The notes under the pieces were generated by a model. The model was not told where the DNA came from, did no database searches, and was given only the letters and a program-made list of their open reading frames with translations. Shown in pieces: positions 1-9,641 of a stretch of DNA of 64,000 bases; the first letter of the stretch is position 1; each line of letters begins with the position of its first letter. Source of the DNA: Candidatus Endonucleibacter sp. (ex Gigantidas childressi). Lineage in GTDB: Bacteria > Pseudomonadota > Gammaproteobacteria > Pseudomonadales > Endozoicomonadaceae. Both the position numbers and the translations under genes were made by a program. The stretch is taken from assembly GCA_030674875.1 (NCBI GenBank), contig JASXSU010000001.1:1254001-1318000 (forward strand), written 5' to 3'.

Positions 1-448
1 AGGTGTTGTGATCAACAATGGTGTGACCATCACGGTTAAACTGATCTGCTAAAGTTTTTTCGGCAATAGCCATACCTACAGCATTTGCAATACCTTGCCC
101 CAATGGTCCTGTTGTGGTTTCAATACCTGGAGCATAACCGTACTCAGGATGACCAGCTGTTTTAGCATGAAGTTGACGGAAACTCTTGATGTCATCAATA
201 GTCAGGTCGTAACCGGAAAGGTGTAGCAATGAGTACAGCAGCATGGAGCCATGACCATTGGACAAAACAAATCGGTCACGATTCGTCCACTTTGGATTGG
301 ACGGGTTATGGCTTAAATAGTCGCGCCACAAAACTTCTGCAATATTGGCCATACCCATAGGTGCTCCGGGGTGGCCAGATTTTGCTTTCTGAACTGCATC
401 CATGCTAAGGGCGCGGATAGCGTTAGCGATGTCACGGCGAGACGGCAT
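1..448 (-). CDS. tktA: Transketolase, N-terminal part (runs off the window)
   Basis: Thiamine-diphosphate enzyme of the non-oxidative pentose phosphate pathway, moving two-carbon ketol units between sugar phosphates in the cytoplasm. The reverse strand opens with [20 protein letters not shown] and carries the family's N-terminal signatures: [27 protein letters not shown] and TTGPLGQG, the cofactor and substrate pocket. The start at 448 is supported by AGGAG about 11 nt upstream. About 149 of roughly 660 residues are present; the rest lies beyond base 1. Reading is intact with no frameshift. A housekeeping gene transcribed away from the rest of the window. Confidence 0.96.
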   Translation of the reverse strand, partial: MPSRRDIANAIRALSMDAVQKAKSGHPGAPMGMANIAEVLWRDYLSHNPSNPKWTNRDRFVLSNGHGSMLLYSLLHLSGYDLTIDDIKSFRQLHAKTAGHPEYGYAPGIETTTGPLGQGIANAVGMAIAEKTLADQFNRDGHTIVDHNT

Positions 449-636
449 AAAGACCACAACTCCTGAAATTTAATCAATTCAAAACGGCAACTATTTTATC
501 CTTTTGTAATCTATTTTAATAGTAAAAAACAAGAAAAATAATGCCTATATTTCACGAGCTAGAGGAGTGCGCTTCTCTATACCTGTTTGTATGAAGGTAT
601 GGCTGGTAAAAAACAAGCTCTTTCAATATACGTTAT

Positions 637-775
637 GAGACCTTTGCACGAGCCGTAATTTTGTTAGTCGGTGAGGAAAACACACACTAAAATAGATGAT
701 TTATGCTTGTAAATGATCGATTTAGTACGCTTTTAAAGAAGCCAGCTAGCAAAATAACAATCGTGCAAAGGTCTC
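637..775. mobile_element. 139-bp MITE with TSD
   Basis: The ends are inverted repeats: GAGACCTTTGCACGA at 637-651 and its exact reverse complement at 761-775. Homology continues imperfectly inward to about 30 bp (attttgttag against ctagcaaaat). The 5-bp direct repeat GTTAT flanks both sides (632-636 and 776-780), as a target duplication would. There is no room for a transposase, so this is a non-autonomous element. The GAGACCTTTGCAC-type end resembles DDE transposons of the IS5/IS4 superfamily, from memory. It sits in the 473-bp gap between the divergent tkt and the next gene; otherwise I see nothing in 449-921. Confidence 0.75.
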
Positions 776-951
776 GTTATAATAGATTTTCTTAATGGGT
801 GAAAAACTCATTGTGCCTAAATTGTAGGTGTTAATTCATGCTGTTACCGCTTAGGCCGTAAGTTACTCAGGATATGACGGCCGTCATTAAGCATGTGAAA
901 TACTCTCAATAGTCTACAATTATGCCTTTACACAAAATGGTGGGAGGTATA

Positions 952-1722
952 GTGGGTTTACGCAATCATTCTTTAATGGCCTTATTTTCTTTGTTGCCTA
1001 TAGCAACAACAGTTGGATTAACTTTGGATGAGTGGCAAAACCAATTTTTGAAGGATAAACTTCCTATTCCCTCCGACCTCCAAGAGCAGTACTGTAGCGC
1101 CAGAGCCAGTCTCAGTGACGATGCACGCTTACTGGGTCTAACTGTTAGGCTTCCCAAAACAAGTGCTGTTGCTGATAGTCAAGAGAGTCTCTCTACCAAA
1201 AACAAGTCATCTCCGCTTCTTTCAAAACAATCAAAATCACATGAGAAAACCATTTCAAAAGAAAATGCATCAGAAAAAGTACCATCTTTAGAGTCACAAA
1301 GCCGAACTGTCGCTTCCGCTGTTAATCAGCAAGTTACCCTTGATGGGCAGTGGGAGATAATTAACGTTATTGGTATTAATGAGGATCAAGTGGGAGTTAT
1401 CTATCCGGACAAAGAAGATGTCACGCTTGTTAACTTTGCGCTTCATGCTTCTGAAAAGAATACAGTAGCTATTCTTCTTCTTCGTCAGTTAGATTGCTCG
1501 GAGGCAGATGCTAATCCAACACTTCGGCTTGTTGAGTCTGTAGATGGAGATCTATGTATTCCTGCCAATTCCTTAGTAGCTATGGATGTCTCGTCAAGGA
1601 ATGTACCACAATACAGGTCCATTTTCGGTAGTAGCCTCAACCAGACTCTTTTATGTAGAGATCCTCATATGGGACTCCAGCTCTGCTCAAAGAGTAGTTT
1701 TATTCACCTTTCACTCAAGTAG
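952..1722 (+). CDS. Unknown probable secreted protein
   Basis: I do not recognise the family. An in-frame ATG exists at 922, but I prefer GTG at 952 because GGGAGG lies just upstream (942-947) and the protein then begins with a hydrophobic, signal-like stretch (MALFSLLPIATTVGL). A low-complexity Ser/Lys-rich linker lies around residues 75-125. The C-terminal part looks globular, with three cysteines (QLDC, GDLC, LLCRD) that could form disulfides in the periplasm. 256 residues from the GTG. No operon partner; hemC begins 457 bp later. Function unknown. Confidence 0.55.
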   Translation: MGLRNHSLMALFSLLPIATTVGLTLDEWQNQFLKDKLPIPSDLQEQYCSARASLSDDARLLGLTVRLPKTSAVADSQESLSTKNKSSPLLSKQSKSHEKTISKENASEKVPSLESQSRTVASAVNQQVTLDGQWEIINVIGINEDQVGVIYPDKEDVTLVNFALHASEKNTVAILLLRQLDCSEADANPTLRLVESVDGDLCIPANSLVAMDVSSRNVPQYRSIFGSSLNQTLLCRDPHMGLQLCSKSSFIHLSLK

Positions 1723-1879
1723 CAATATGCCAGTTTCCATTTAAAGTGTGAGCAGGCAACAAACGAGCGAAATCTATGCTCTATCGTTTTTGTTAAGGTA
1801 ATGGTTTTTTCTTACCGGACTTTTGCACAAGTAAAGCTGTTTTCATGCTTGTACTTGTCGCATAGTTTTTTACTCTAGA

Positions 1880-2008
1880 CCATGCTAGTTGCCATTGAAA
1901 GAGCGAAGTTGTTGACTGCTCTCACTCACCCCAATCATTTGTTACTCGTAGACTCATGAGGTTTAGCTTGTTTGTCGCCGCCCTCCATCTTCAATGATAA
2001 CAGGTAGA
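1880..2008 (-). repeat. ERIC-like palindromic repeat
   Basis: Copy of a dispersed ~127-bp imperfect palindrome, here inverted. The recognisable core is gttgactgctctcactcacc followed by the segment with 'gactcatgag' and 'ttgtttgtcgccg'. It matches the other copies at 12.1, 56.1, 58.1, 60.2 and 62.2 kb. The family resembles the enterobacterial repetitive intergenic consensus, including its GGGGTGAGCG block. It fills the middle of the 457-bp gap before hemC; the remaining gap shows no gene. Confidence 0.6.
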
Positions 2009-2179
2009 TATCGCATTCGTTTCAAAAAAATAACGGTCTATGCATAGGGTCAGGTTTGAAACGCTTTAAGCTTGGATTTGTCTTTTCTTCTTTTAGTTCT
2101 CCCCTAGCCAAGCGCTCAAGGCAAAATAAATGTGCATCTGGTATGGTAAGCATTCTTTTTGTAAATTTAAAGCCATAGC

Positions 2180-3106
2180 ATGCCTGTGAACATCATCCGA
2201 ATTGCCACCCGAAAAAGCGCCCTTGCCCTTTGGCAGGCCAATTATGTGCAAAGTCACCTTAAGCGCCTTCACCCCAACATAAAGATAGAGTTGATTAAAA
2301 TAACCAGTACAGGAGATAAAATACTAGATGTCCCGCTGGCAAAAATCGGCGGAAAGGGCCTGTTTGTTAAAGAGTTAGAAAATGCATTACTTAACAATCA
2401 TGCTGATATTGCTGTTCACTCCATGAAAGATGTGCCTATGGATTTTCCAGAAGGGCTGCAACTGGGCGTCATTTGTTCAAGGGAAGATCCTCATGACGCT
2501 TTTATTTCCAAACAATATGAACATATTTACGATCTACCAGAAAATGCTGTTATTGGAACATCCAGCCTAAGAAGGCAATGTCAGCTGTTAGCTCTAAGGC
2601 CCGAACTTACCGTTAACTTCCTTCGTGGAAATGTAAACACCCGTCTTGAAAAGCTCGACCAAGGCCAGTACGATGCTATTATTCTTGCAGCCTCTGGCTT
2701 AGTTCGACTCAATATGGAAGACCGTATTCGTTCTCGCTTGTCAGTAATAGAAAGTTTGCCTGCGGCAGGGCAGGGTGCAATAGGTATAGAGCTCAGGGAT
2801 GATGATAAGGATACACTCCAGCTTATCGCCCCTTTACACCACGAAGAAACAGCAATTTGTGTAGGCGCCGAACGAGCAATGAATAAATACTTACGGGGAG
2901 GCTGTCAAACGCCCATTGCCAGTTTTGCAGAGCTTCAAGGAGATAATATTTATTTGCGAGGGCTAGTTGGTAATCCGGACGGCACGATTGTTGTCAGGGC
3001 TGAAGCCAGCTATCCACATGAGCAGTATTACGCAGCAGGTGTTAAAGTGGCTAAGTCTCTCATTGGTCAAGGTGCAGATCGGATACTAGCACAGCTGACG
3101 TACTAA
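2180..3106 (+). CDS. hemC: Hydroxymethylbilane synthase (porphobilinogen deaminase)
   Basis: Polymerises four porphobilinogens into hydroxymethylbilane in tetrapyrrole synthesis, cytoplasmic. At 308 residues it has the usual length. It starts with [14 protein letters not shown] and contains [38 protein letters not shown] and [10 protein letters not shown]. The dipyrromethane-cofactor cysteine is C242 in RGGCQTPIA, the same position as in E. coli HemC. First gene of hemC-hemD-hemX-hemY, a common gammaproteobacterial order; hemD starts 75 bp downstream. The Shine-Dalgarno sequence is weak. Confidence 0.98.
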   Translation: MPVNIIRIATRKSALALWQANYVQSHLKRLHPNIKIELIKITSTGDKILDVPLAKIGGKGLFVKELENALLNNHADIAVHSMKDVPMDFPEGLQLGVICSREDPHDAFISKQYEHIYDLPENAVIGTSSLRRQCQLLALRPELTVNFLRGNVNTRLEKLDQGQYDAIILAASGLVRLNMEDRIRSRLSVIESLPAAGQGAIGIELRDDDKDTLQLIAPLHHEETAICVGAERAMNKYLRGGCQTPIASFAELQGDNIYLRGLVGNPDGTIVVRAEASYPHEQYYAAGVKVAKSLIGQGADRILAQLTY

Positions 3107-3181
3107 CCTTTTTTTCACTGTCCTTTGCTGGCAAGTCATTCCCATGTCATTATAGCTACACCTACATGATTTTAGGCTATT

Positions 3182-3961
3182 ATGTTTTTGTCATCAATTA
3201 GGGCTCTAGTGACCAGACCCAAGCTTCAGTCGCAGTCTCTGGCTAACGCTATCAAAAATCGTGATGGTCAGGCTTGGGCTTTACCTTTGTTAGAGATTGC
3301 TTCAATCGCAGATAATCAATCAATCCGCAATACTCTGCTGGATCTCGACCAATATAACAAGATCATTGTTACCAGCCACCATGCAGCTAGGCTCGGACTT
3401 AACCTCATAGAAAACTATTGGCCACAATTACCCATAGGTATTGAGTGGTATGCCATTGGCCCAAAAACGGCCAGAACTCTATCTTATTATGGCGTAGATA
3501 CCAGAATGCCTCAAAGGATTGTAAATAGTGAATCCATGTTAACGATGGCGTCTCTAGCCAATGTACGAGATGAAAAAATTCTGATTATTAAAGGCAAAGG
3601 GGGGCGCTTTTTGTTAGAGCAGACACTCAAGACCAGAGGAGCAAACGTAGTGTGTCTTGAGGCTTACCAACGACTAGCGCCAGTTTACCCGACAAATATT
3701 TTGCCTGATTTACTGAAATATCTGCATATCAATGTCGTTATTTGCGCCAGTGGCGAAACTATAATCAATTTACTAAATATTCTTCCTGAAGATAACACCC
3801 CTTGTTTAAACTTGGTTGTTCCTAGTCAACGGGTGGCGTCTCAGGTTATGGGAATGTCTTTTAAGAAAATCGTAGTGGCAGAAGGAGCGGGCAATAATGC
3901 TATGCTGTTAGCGCTAGCAACACTTGAGCAGCAGCGAGCAGCCTTGAGCACAACAAAGTAA
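3182..3961 (+). CDS. hemD: Uroporphyrinogen-III synthase
   Basis: Closes and rearranges hydroxymethylbilane to uroporphyrinogen III, the branch point to heme, siroheme and cobalamin. The family diverges strongly in sequence. Identity rests on the N-terminal ALVTRPKLQSQSLANAI, the two-lobed pattern with 'ILIIKGKGGRFLLEQTLKTRG' (split across residues ~137-157) and 'VVCASGETI' and 'VVPSQRVASQV' in the C-terminal half, plus its place between hemC and hemX. 259 residues is normal. The stop is 17 bp before the hemX GTG, so the two are probably cotranscribed. Confidence 0.92.
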   Translation: MFLSSIRALVTRPKLQSQSLANAIKNRDGQAWALPLLEIASIADNQSIRNTLLDLDQYNKIIVTSHHAARLGLNLIENYWPQLPIGIEWYAIGPKTARTLSYYGVDTRMPQRIVNSESMLTMASLANVRDEKILIIKGKGGRFLLEQTLKTRGANVVCLEAYQRLAPVYPTNILPDLLKYLHINVVICASGETIINLLNILPEDNTPCLNLVVPSQRVASQVMGMSFKKIVVAEGAGNNAMLLALATLEQQRAALSTTK

Positions 3962-3978
3962 CATGGCGAAGAATTATT

Positions 3979-5322
3979 GTGAGCAATACAAAACAAAAGA
4001 ATACTGAGTCAGACAATGGTACTGAGTTAGTTGCAAACACCGGCAACCTCGACTGTAAGCCTTCAGATATCTTTACGAAAATTCGTTCTATTAAACCTGT
4101 GGCTACTATTTCTCTAGCGCTGTCCATCATAGCTATGGGTGGAGTTTTTTATATTGGCTGGCGAGGAACAGCTATTGAGAAACAACTTCCTGATATTATG
4201 GCTCGGACTCAGAAATTAGATGCGCGCCTCGGTCATCAATACAATCAACTGAATACAGTCAAGGAAAAACTTACGCCCATCCAAGAGCAAGTAAGCGACA
4301 CGGCTCATCGAAGTGAGCGTTTACTTTCCAGGATGAGTCTATTATCAAATAAGGTTAAATCCTTGGAAGGAACAAGCCGAATTAGCTGGCACTTAGCGGA
4401 AATAGAGTATTTGCTGCGGCTCGCTAATCAGCGGTTGCTGATGTCATCAGATATCCGTGGAGCAAAAAACCTATTAATAAGTGCAGATGATATGTTGCTT
4501 ATTTTAGATGACTACGACCTCTACCCAATAAGAGAAGCTCTAGCTGAAGATCTTGCAGTATTAAAATCTGTTGCAGAGTTTGATCAGGAAGGCTTATACA
4601 TGCAGCTGTCGGCATTGGGTGATCATATGCAGGCCTTACCATTGTTCGAAGTAAGTCAGTTTCATCGTTTTAAAGGCGATCCAACCCCCAGTACTATTGA
4701 GAAATCTCCAAAAGATGGTAGCTGGCAAGAAAAAGTAACGTCAGCACTGTCTCTAGCTTGGGTCAACTTTACGGGTCTGTTTCGTGTTACTTCAGGTAGA
4801 GAGATACCTGTTGACATGCTAGTAACACCGGAGCAGGAGAGTATGATTCGTCAACATTTAATGCTGCTGATTGAGCAAAGCAAACTCGCTCTAATGTCTC
4901 GGCAGCAAGTTATATATCAAAAAAGTGTTAAGCAAGCTGAAAAATTGTTAAGACGATATTTTTCTCAGCATGGTGTGGCATCACGCAGCATTCTGGAGGA
5001 GCTTACTTTCCTTGCGCAGGTTAGTATTAACTCGGAATTACCAAGTATTAACGGGGCACTAGAGGCGCTCAAGCATTACTTGCTACAACCAAGGCTACAA
5101 ATGAGAGGCCTGCCTCAACAAGAGCAAGGTGCATCGCAAAAAAATCAAAGTTCTTCTGCAATAAGGAAACTGAAGCCTGATTATTTAACGCCTGAAGTAT
5201 CATCCAAACAACAAAAGATGCTAAATAATTATTCCATGGAAAAGCCTGAATTCATATCTCAGGCTGATATCTCTATAGATAAAAGGCTAAGCGAGGAGGA
5301 AATCAACAATGAAAAACTTTAG
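3979..5322 (+). CDS. hemX: HemX-like inner-membrane protein
   Basis: HemX-family protein (annotated as uroporphyrinogen-III C-methyltransferase-like, though no methyltransferase activity is established). A short cytoplasmic N-terminus is followed by one transmembrane helix at about residues 35-58 (ISLALSIIAMGGVFYIGW). A coiled coil follows at ~60-130, then the conserved helical domain with EIEYLLRLANQRLLMSSD. The C-terminal ~70 residues are polar and probably disordered. The start is GTG. The 3' end overlaps hemY by 14 bp, implying translational coupling. Probably a membrane scaffold in heme synthesis; the precise role is unknown. Confidence 0.9.
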   Translation: MSNTKQKNTESDNGTELVANTGNLDCKPSDIFTKIRSIKPVATISLALSIIAMGGVFYIGWRGTAIEKQLPDIMARTQKLDARLGHQYNQLNTVKEKLTPIQEQVSDTAHRSERLLSRMSLLSNKVKSLEGTSRISWHLAEIEYLLRLANQRLLMSSDIRGAKNLLISADDMLLILDDYDLYPIREALAEDLAVLKSVAEFDQEGLYMQLSALGDHMQALPLFEVSQFHRFKGDPTPSTIEKSPKDGSWQEKVTSALSLAWVNFTGLFRVTSGREIPVDMLVTPEQESMIRQHLMLLIEQSKLALMSRQQVIYQKSVKQAEKLLRRYFSQHGVASRSILEELTFLAQVSINSELPSINGALEALKHYLLQPRLQMRGLPQQEQGASQKNQSSSAIRKLKPDYLTPEVSSKQQKMLNNYSMEKPEFISQADISIDKRLSEEEINNEKL

Positions 5323-6541
5323 TCTTTTTCTGTTAGCTCTTGTCATTTGTTTTGCGTTAGCAAACGCAATGGTTAACGACAGCGGATATCTACTTGTGAT
5401 TTATGATGATATGGCCTTTGAAAGTAGTTTGTGGGGAGCTTTGCTGCTAATCGTTGCAGCTCTTGGCAGTATATGGATAAGTCTTGGTTTGCTGCGTATT
5501 TTCAAGGACGTCAGCACTGTTGTATACCCATGGTCAAGCGTGTCTAGGCAAAATCGCGCTAGACGTCTTTCCACGAAAGGGCTAACAGAATTGACTCTTG
5601 GTCATTGGAAAAAAGCTGAGAAATTATTGGCTAAAGCAGCAGAAGACGGAGAGTCACCACTGACGAATTACCTTGCGGCAGCTCGTGCAGCTCATGAATG
5701 CGGTAATACGGAAGCAAGCTCAAAATATTTACGCAATGCCGATCGTAGCTCGTTAGGTTCTGACATTGCCGTTGGTATTACTCAAGCGCAATTGCAGCTC
5801 TCTGGTGGGCAATTGGAGCAAGCTCTTGCGACATTAACGCACCTTTATAAAAAGGCCCCAAACCACCAATATATATTAAAGCTTCTTAATCAGGCCTATG
5901 TTCGACTTAACGACTGGGAGGGTGTTGCAAAACTACTTCCCCAGCTAAACAAACATAAAGTTGTTGATGATAAAAAGTATCATAAAATTGAAAGACAAGC
6001 TATTGAGGCCTTGTTTGAGCGAGCCTATAAGAAAGGGGGGGTACAAAATTCTCTCGAGCAGCGAATCAAGCCAACGAACAAGGTTTGGAATAATCTTAGC
6101 AGCCAGCAACGAAGAAATCCTTCAATACTGCTTTGCTACTCTCGGAGCCTTGTAATGCTTGGCGCAGGTGATAAAGCTGAGAGCTTACTACGGAAAAATT
6201 TGGTTGCCCATTACTGCCCCCCCTTAATTAAGCTTTATGGCAAAATTCAAAGTAATGATAACGAGAAACAATTACTAGCCGCTGAGGCATTATTAAGTGA
6301 GCGTACTAACGATCCTGATCTCTTATTGACGCTAGGTAGATTATCCATGCGTAGCGAGCTCTGGGAAAAGGCCTTGAAGTACTTTGAAGAAAGCCTGCAG
6401 CTCAGAAAGTGTGTAGACGTTTATAACGAGCTAGGAATATTACTTGCGCACATGGACGACCATAAAAAGAGCTCACATTACTTTCATGAAGGTTTGAGCT
6501 TGGTCGATGATGGCATGTCAGCGGCATTGGCTGTGCAATGA
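5309..6541 (+). CDS. hemY: HemY, membrane TPR protein
   Basis: Gammaproteobacterial HemY, distinct from the Bacillus protoporphyrinogen oxidase of the same name. Two N-terminal membrane helices (about residues 4-24 and 42-66) precede a cytoplasmic tetratricopeptide domain. TPR signatures include ALATLTHLYKKAPNHQYILK, DWEGVAKLLPQL and LWEKALKYFEESLQL. 410 residues is the usual length. It overlaps hemX and ends the heme operon. The family is implicated in the late-heme-synthesis assembly; biochemical function is not settled. Confidence 0.92.
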   Translation: MKNFSLFLLALVICFALANAMVNDSGYLLVIYDDMAFESSLWGALLLIVAALGSIWISLGLLRIFKDVSTVVYPWSSVSRQNRARRLSTKGLTELTLGHWKKAEKLLAKAAEDGESPLTNYLAAARAAHECGNTEASSKYLRNADRSSLGSDIAVGITQAQLQLSGGQLEQALATLTHLYKKAPNHQYILKLLNQAYVRLNDWEGVAKLLPQLNKHKVVDDKKYHKIERQAIEALFERAYKKGGVQNSLEQRIKPTNKVWNNLSSQQRRNPSILLCYSRSLVMLGAGDKAESLLRKNLVAHYCPPLIKLYGKIQSNDNEKQLLAAEALLSERTNDPDLLLTLGRLSMRSELWEKALKYFEESLQLRKCVDVYNELGILLAHMDDHKKSSHYFHEGLSLVDDGMSAALAVQ

Positions 6542-6793
6542 GCCTAAGCTATAACTGTTGTTTTTGAGTGCGAAGATAGATTACATCAAACTCCCTTTAA
6601 AATGTGAGTCGGAGGTAAGAGAGCGTCCTGCTAGGTTATGAATAGTAATCGGTAGGAGAGTGCGAGCAGTGAATAACCCCGAACCTTCAGTGGTAATGAG
6701 TATATTTAAAGTTTTATCATGCTGCCTATTGTGTTGCTCTAGTAGTAAAAAAAATTTTTGATCTTGAAGCAATAGCTCTGGAACGAATATCTA

Positions 6794-9235
6794 ATGGAAG
6801 AAAGCAAAACTCAGCTACTTATTTCTGGTGCCAATTGTAGCAGCGGTGTGATCAAAATAGAGCAAGCACTTTCGACCGTAGTAGGTGTGATAGAAGTATC
6901 TGTTAACCTGTCAGATTGGAAGGCTACAGTTATAGGGGAAGTATTAAGTAGCGATTTGATTACTGCTGTTGAATCTGTAGGCTATAGAGCCAGCATAATT
7001 CAACCCATATATTTACAATTTTCTATCCCTTCAATGAATTGCGCATCTTGCCTTAGCGCAATTGAGCAGGCCGTTAGTATTTTGTCCGATGTTAAAACTG
7101 TTAACGTTAGTATTGTTGATAAGTTGGTTACTGTCGAGGGTCCGGTGAACCCTGTATTGGTTTTAGATGCTCTTAATAAAGCTGGATATCCCGGTATTAT
7201 TATAGACTCTGAAAATTATCATTTTCATCATAGCGAATGGGAAGACAAGCTACGTTACCGTCATTTACTGAAACATGCGACTATTGCTTTAGCGTTAGGT
7301 ATTCCCCTGATGGTTTGGGGGTTGCTAACTGGTGATATGGAGGTTAGCAGTCCGACAAGACAGTTGGTTTGGGGCATTGTAGGGTTGTTAGTGTTGTTAA
7401 TGTTAGTGGTTTCAGGTAGGCATTTTTTTCAAGGTATGTGGAAATCATTGAAATACCGCAGTGCTAATATGGACACACTGATTGCAATGGGTACAGGTAT
7501 TGCTTGGCTTTACTCAATGGTTGTTGTCTGTTTTCCAGAGAGTCTGCCTGCCAGTGCCAGGCACGTATACTTCGAAGCATCTGTAATGATCGTTGGTCTA
7601 ATTAATCTTGGTCATGCTCTTGAGCTGAAAGCCAAAGGGAAAACCAGTGAGGCCGTTAAAAAGCTATTAGGTCTTCAGGTTAAGACGGCGAGAGTCGTAA
7701 AAGATAATCAGGATACTGATATTGCCATTTGCTTTATAAAAAAAGGTGATGTTATTCGTGTTCGGCCCGGAGAAAAAATTGCTGTTGATGGTTCTGTTAT
7801 CGAGGGAGCAAGCTTTCTTGATGAATCAATGTTAACTGGAGAGCCTTGTCCTGTTCGAAAAGGAGTAGGAGACAGTGTTGCTGCAGGCACTCTTAATAAA
7901 AATAGCAGCTTATTATATAGGGCGGAAAGGGTTGGGAAAGATACCGCTTTAGCGCGCATCATTACTCTGGTTAGAAAGGCTCAAAATACTAAAATGCCAA
8001 TAGCCAGGCTGGTGGATAAGGTATCCGGTCTATTTGTTCCAGTCGTGATAGGGATTGCAGTGCTGGCGGCATTAGTTTGGTACATAGTTGGCCCAGAACC
8101 AAAAGTTGCTTATATGATGGTTGTGGCAACAACCGTGCTGATTATTGCTTGTCCTTGCGCGTTAGGGCTAGCAACACCAATGTCGATTATGGTTGGAGTT
8201 GGCAAAGCTGCTCAGATCGGTATGCTTATTCGTAAGGGGGAGGCTTTGCAACAGGCCAGCAAGATAACGATAATTGTTGTGGATAAAACTGGAACAGTAA
8301 CAATAGGACGTCCACAGATAGTTAATATTGTTTGTTGTGATGGTTTTTCTGAAGATGCACTGCTGGCGCTAGCCGCTAGCATTGAAAAAGCTTCAGAGCA
8401 CCCGCTAGCAGAAGCTATCTTGGTTTCAGCTAGGGAGCGTAGCCTGCCTTTGAGTCTTGTGGTGGATTTTAATGCTATAAGTGGTCATGGTGTTGTAGGA
8501 AGAGCGAACCAAAAACAAATCATATTAGGTAATGAAAAATTGATGAGCTTTAAAGACGTTTCTATCAGTACCCTAAAACGTCAGGCTGAAACTTTTTCTG
8601 CACAAGGACAAACACCGGTTTATATAGCAATAGATAATCAGCTTGCAGGGTTAATGACTATTTCCGATCCTCTGCGCAATGACTCTGTGGATGCAATTAA
8701 ACGCTTGCACCGCCTTGGTCTCAAGGTGATCATGTTAACTGGTGACAATGTGCTTACAGCTAGCACTGTAGCACAACAAGCTGGCATCAATCACTTTATT
8801 GCAGATATGCTTCCGAAAGATAAGGCCGACTATGTTCTGCAGCTTCAACAGCAAGGTGAAATAGTGGGTATGAGCGGCGATGGTATTAACGATGCTCCAG
8901 CGCTCGCCCAGGCTAACGTTAGTTTTGCCATAGGCTCAGGCACGGATGTTGCGATTGAATCTGCAGATATAACGTTGTTGCGTTCATCTTTGCATGGCCT
9001 TGCAGATGCTATCGAATTATCTCGTGCGACACTGCTTAATATTAAACAAAATTTATTTGGTGCTTTTATGTATAACGCATTAAGTATTCCTATAGCTGCG
9101 GGGATTCTTTTTCCTGTCACGGGAGGATTGTTAAGCCCAGTTATTGCTGGTACAGCCATGGCATTATCATCTTTAACAGTTGTTTTAAACGCCAACCGTT
9201 TGAAATTATTTAAACCTTCAAGGAAAAACATTTAA
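6794..9235 (+). CDS. copA: Copper-exporting P1B-type ATPase
   Basis: Pumps Cu(I) out of the cytoplasm using ATP. 813 residues with two N-terminal metal-binding HMA domains. The first has C15-S-S-G18, so the second Cys of the CxxC site is lost. The second is intact (MNCASC, C83/C86). The rest is complete: MLTGEP actuator loop, CPC in the membrane (C453-P-C455), phosphorylated D497 in [30 protein letters not shown] and eight predicted membrane helices. It lies 252 bp after hemY. That gap holds a sequence faintly like a decayed ERIC element and no clear CueR-type operator. Confidence 0.95.
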   Translation: MEESKTQLLISGANCSSGVIKIEQALSTVVGVIEVSVNLSDWKATVIGEVLSSDLITAVESVGYRASIIQPIYLQFSIPSMNCASCLSAIEQAVSILSDVKTVNVSIVDKLVTVEGPVNPVLVLDALNKAGYPGIIIDSENYHFHHSEWEDKLRYRHLLKHATIALALGIPLMVWGLLTGDMEVSSPTRQLVWGIVGLLVLLMLVVSGRHFFQGMWKSLKYRSANMDTLIAMGTGIAWLYSMVVVCFPESLPASARHVYFEASVMIVGLINLGHALELKAKGKTSEAVKKLLGLQVKTARVVKDNQDTDIAICFIKKGDVIRVRPGEKIAVDGSVIEGASFLDESMLTGEPCPVRKGVGDSVAAGTLNKNSSLLYRAERVGKDTALARIITLVRKAQNTKMPIARLVDKVSGLFVPVVIGIAVLAALVWYIVGPEPKVAYMMVVATTVLIIACPCALGLATPMSIMVGVGKAAQIGMLIRKGEALQQASKITIIVVDKTGTVTIGRPQIVNIVCCDGFSEDALLALAASIEKASEHPLAEAILVSARERSLPLSLVVDFNAISGHGVVGRANQKQIILGNEKLMSFKDVSISTLKRQAETFSAQGQTPVYIAIDNQLAGLMTISDPLRNDSVDAIKRLHRLGLKVIMLTGDNVLTASTVAQQAGINHFIADMLPKDKADYVLQLQQQGEIVGMSGDGINDAPALAQANVSFAIGSGTDVAIESADITLLRSSLHGLADAIELSRATLLNIKQNLFGAFMYNALSIPIAAGILFPVTGGLLSPVIAGTAMALSSLTVVLNANRLKLFKPSRKNI

Positions 9236-9274
9236 ATACAAGAGGGAATATTCTTCTTCTCATTCTCTGTGGTG

Positions 9275-9386
9275 GGTGGATTCAAATCTGAAGTGCATCT
9301 GTTGCCGGAGAAAAGGGTAGGAGCTTACCTTCAGGTGGCCCTTTCTTCTACCTAGTCAAGTGATGCACTTCAGATTTGAATTCGCC
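9275..9386. mobile_element. 112-bp MITE with ends of the IS30-type element B
   Basis: Near-perfect inverted repeats of about 22 bp (9278-9299 and 9362-9383, core TTCAAATCTGAAGTGCATC) enclose a hairpin-forming core with GGAGAAAAGGGTAGGAGC and GGCCCTTTCTT. The same core plus right end recurs at 12303-12400 and at 61.9 kb, where it fronts an IS30-family transposase start. The element therefore consists of IS ends without a transposase. Confidence 0.75.
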
Positions 9387-9479
9387 AGTTGTTAGTTTTT
9401 AGTGCGATAGCTACAAATATACCGGCAGCTGGCTCACCTATAAAATTTCAGTCAACTGCACTTATTATATTAATCCAGC
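9387..9479 (-). mobile_element. Solo left end of IS30-type element A, inverted
   Basis: About 90 bp matching, in reverse complement, the left end and leader of the IS30 copy at 11116. The shared block is gctggattaatataataagt (terminal repeat) through ggtgagccagctgccggtat to about 10 bp before the transposase ATG. The body of the IS is missing. Confidence 0.75.
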
Positions 9480-9520
9480 ACCACTTTTTAAATCTGCTAA
9501 ATGTTTTGCCCCGTACATAG
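9480..9520 (-). mobile_element. IS4-type terminal fragment, inverted
   Basis: Reads on the minus strand as ctatgtacggggcaaaacat followed by ttagcagattta. It shares the terminal repeat of the IS4-type remnants at 10968, 49055-50028 and 57681. It is abutted directly by the IS30-A end. The region 9521-9641, down to the next stop codon, shows only AT-rich sequence. Confidence 0.6.
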
Positions 9521-9641
9521 GTCTATGTGGTTATACTTATATTTTCACATCAAAGAGTAACATGCTTAGTTTAATATGTGGATATTCTATATTGTCTATA
9601 GTACGTATATTGATACACAATAATCTATAGACGATTATGTA

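Noticed and set aside
6581-6772. 63-codon minus-strand ORF between hemY and copA
   Set aside because: No initiation signal or family match; the underlying DNA looks like a decayed palindromic repeat.
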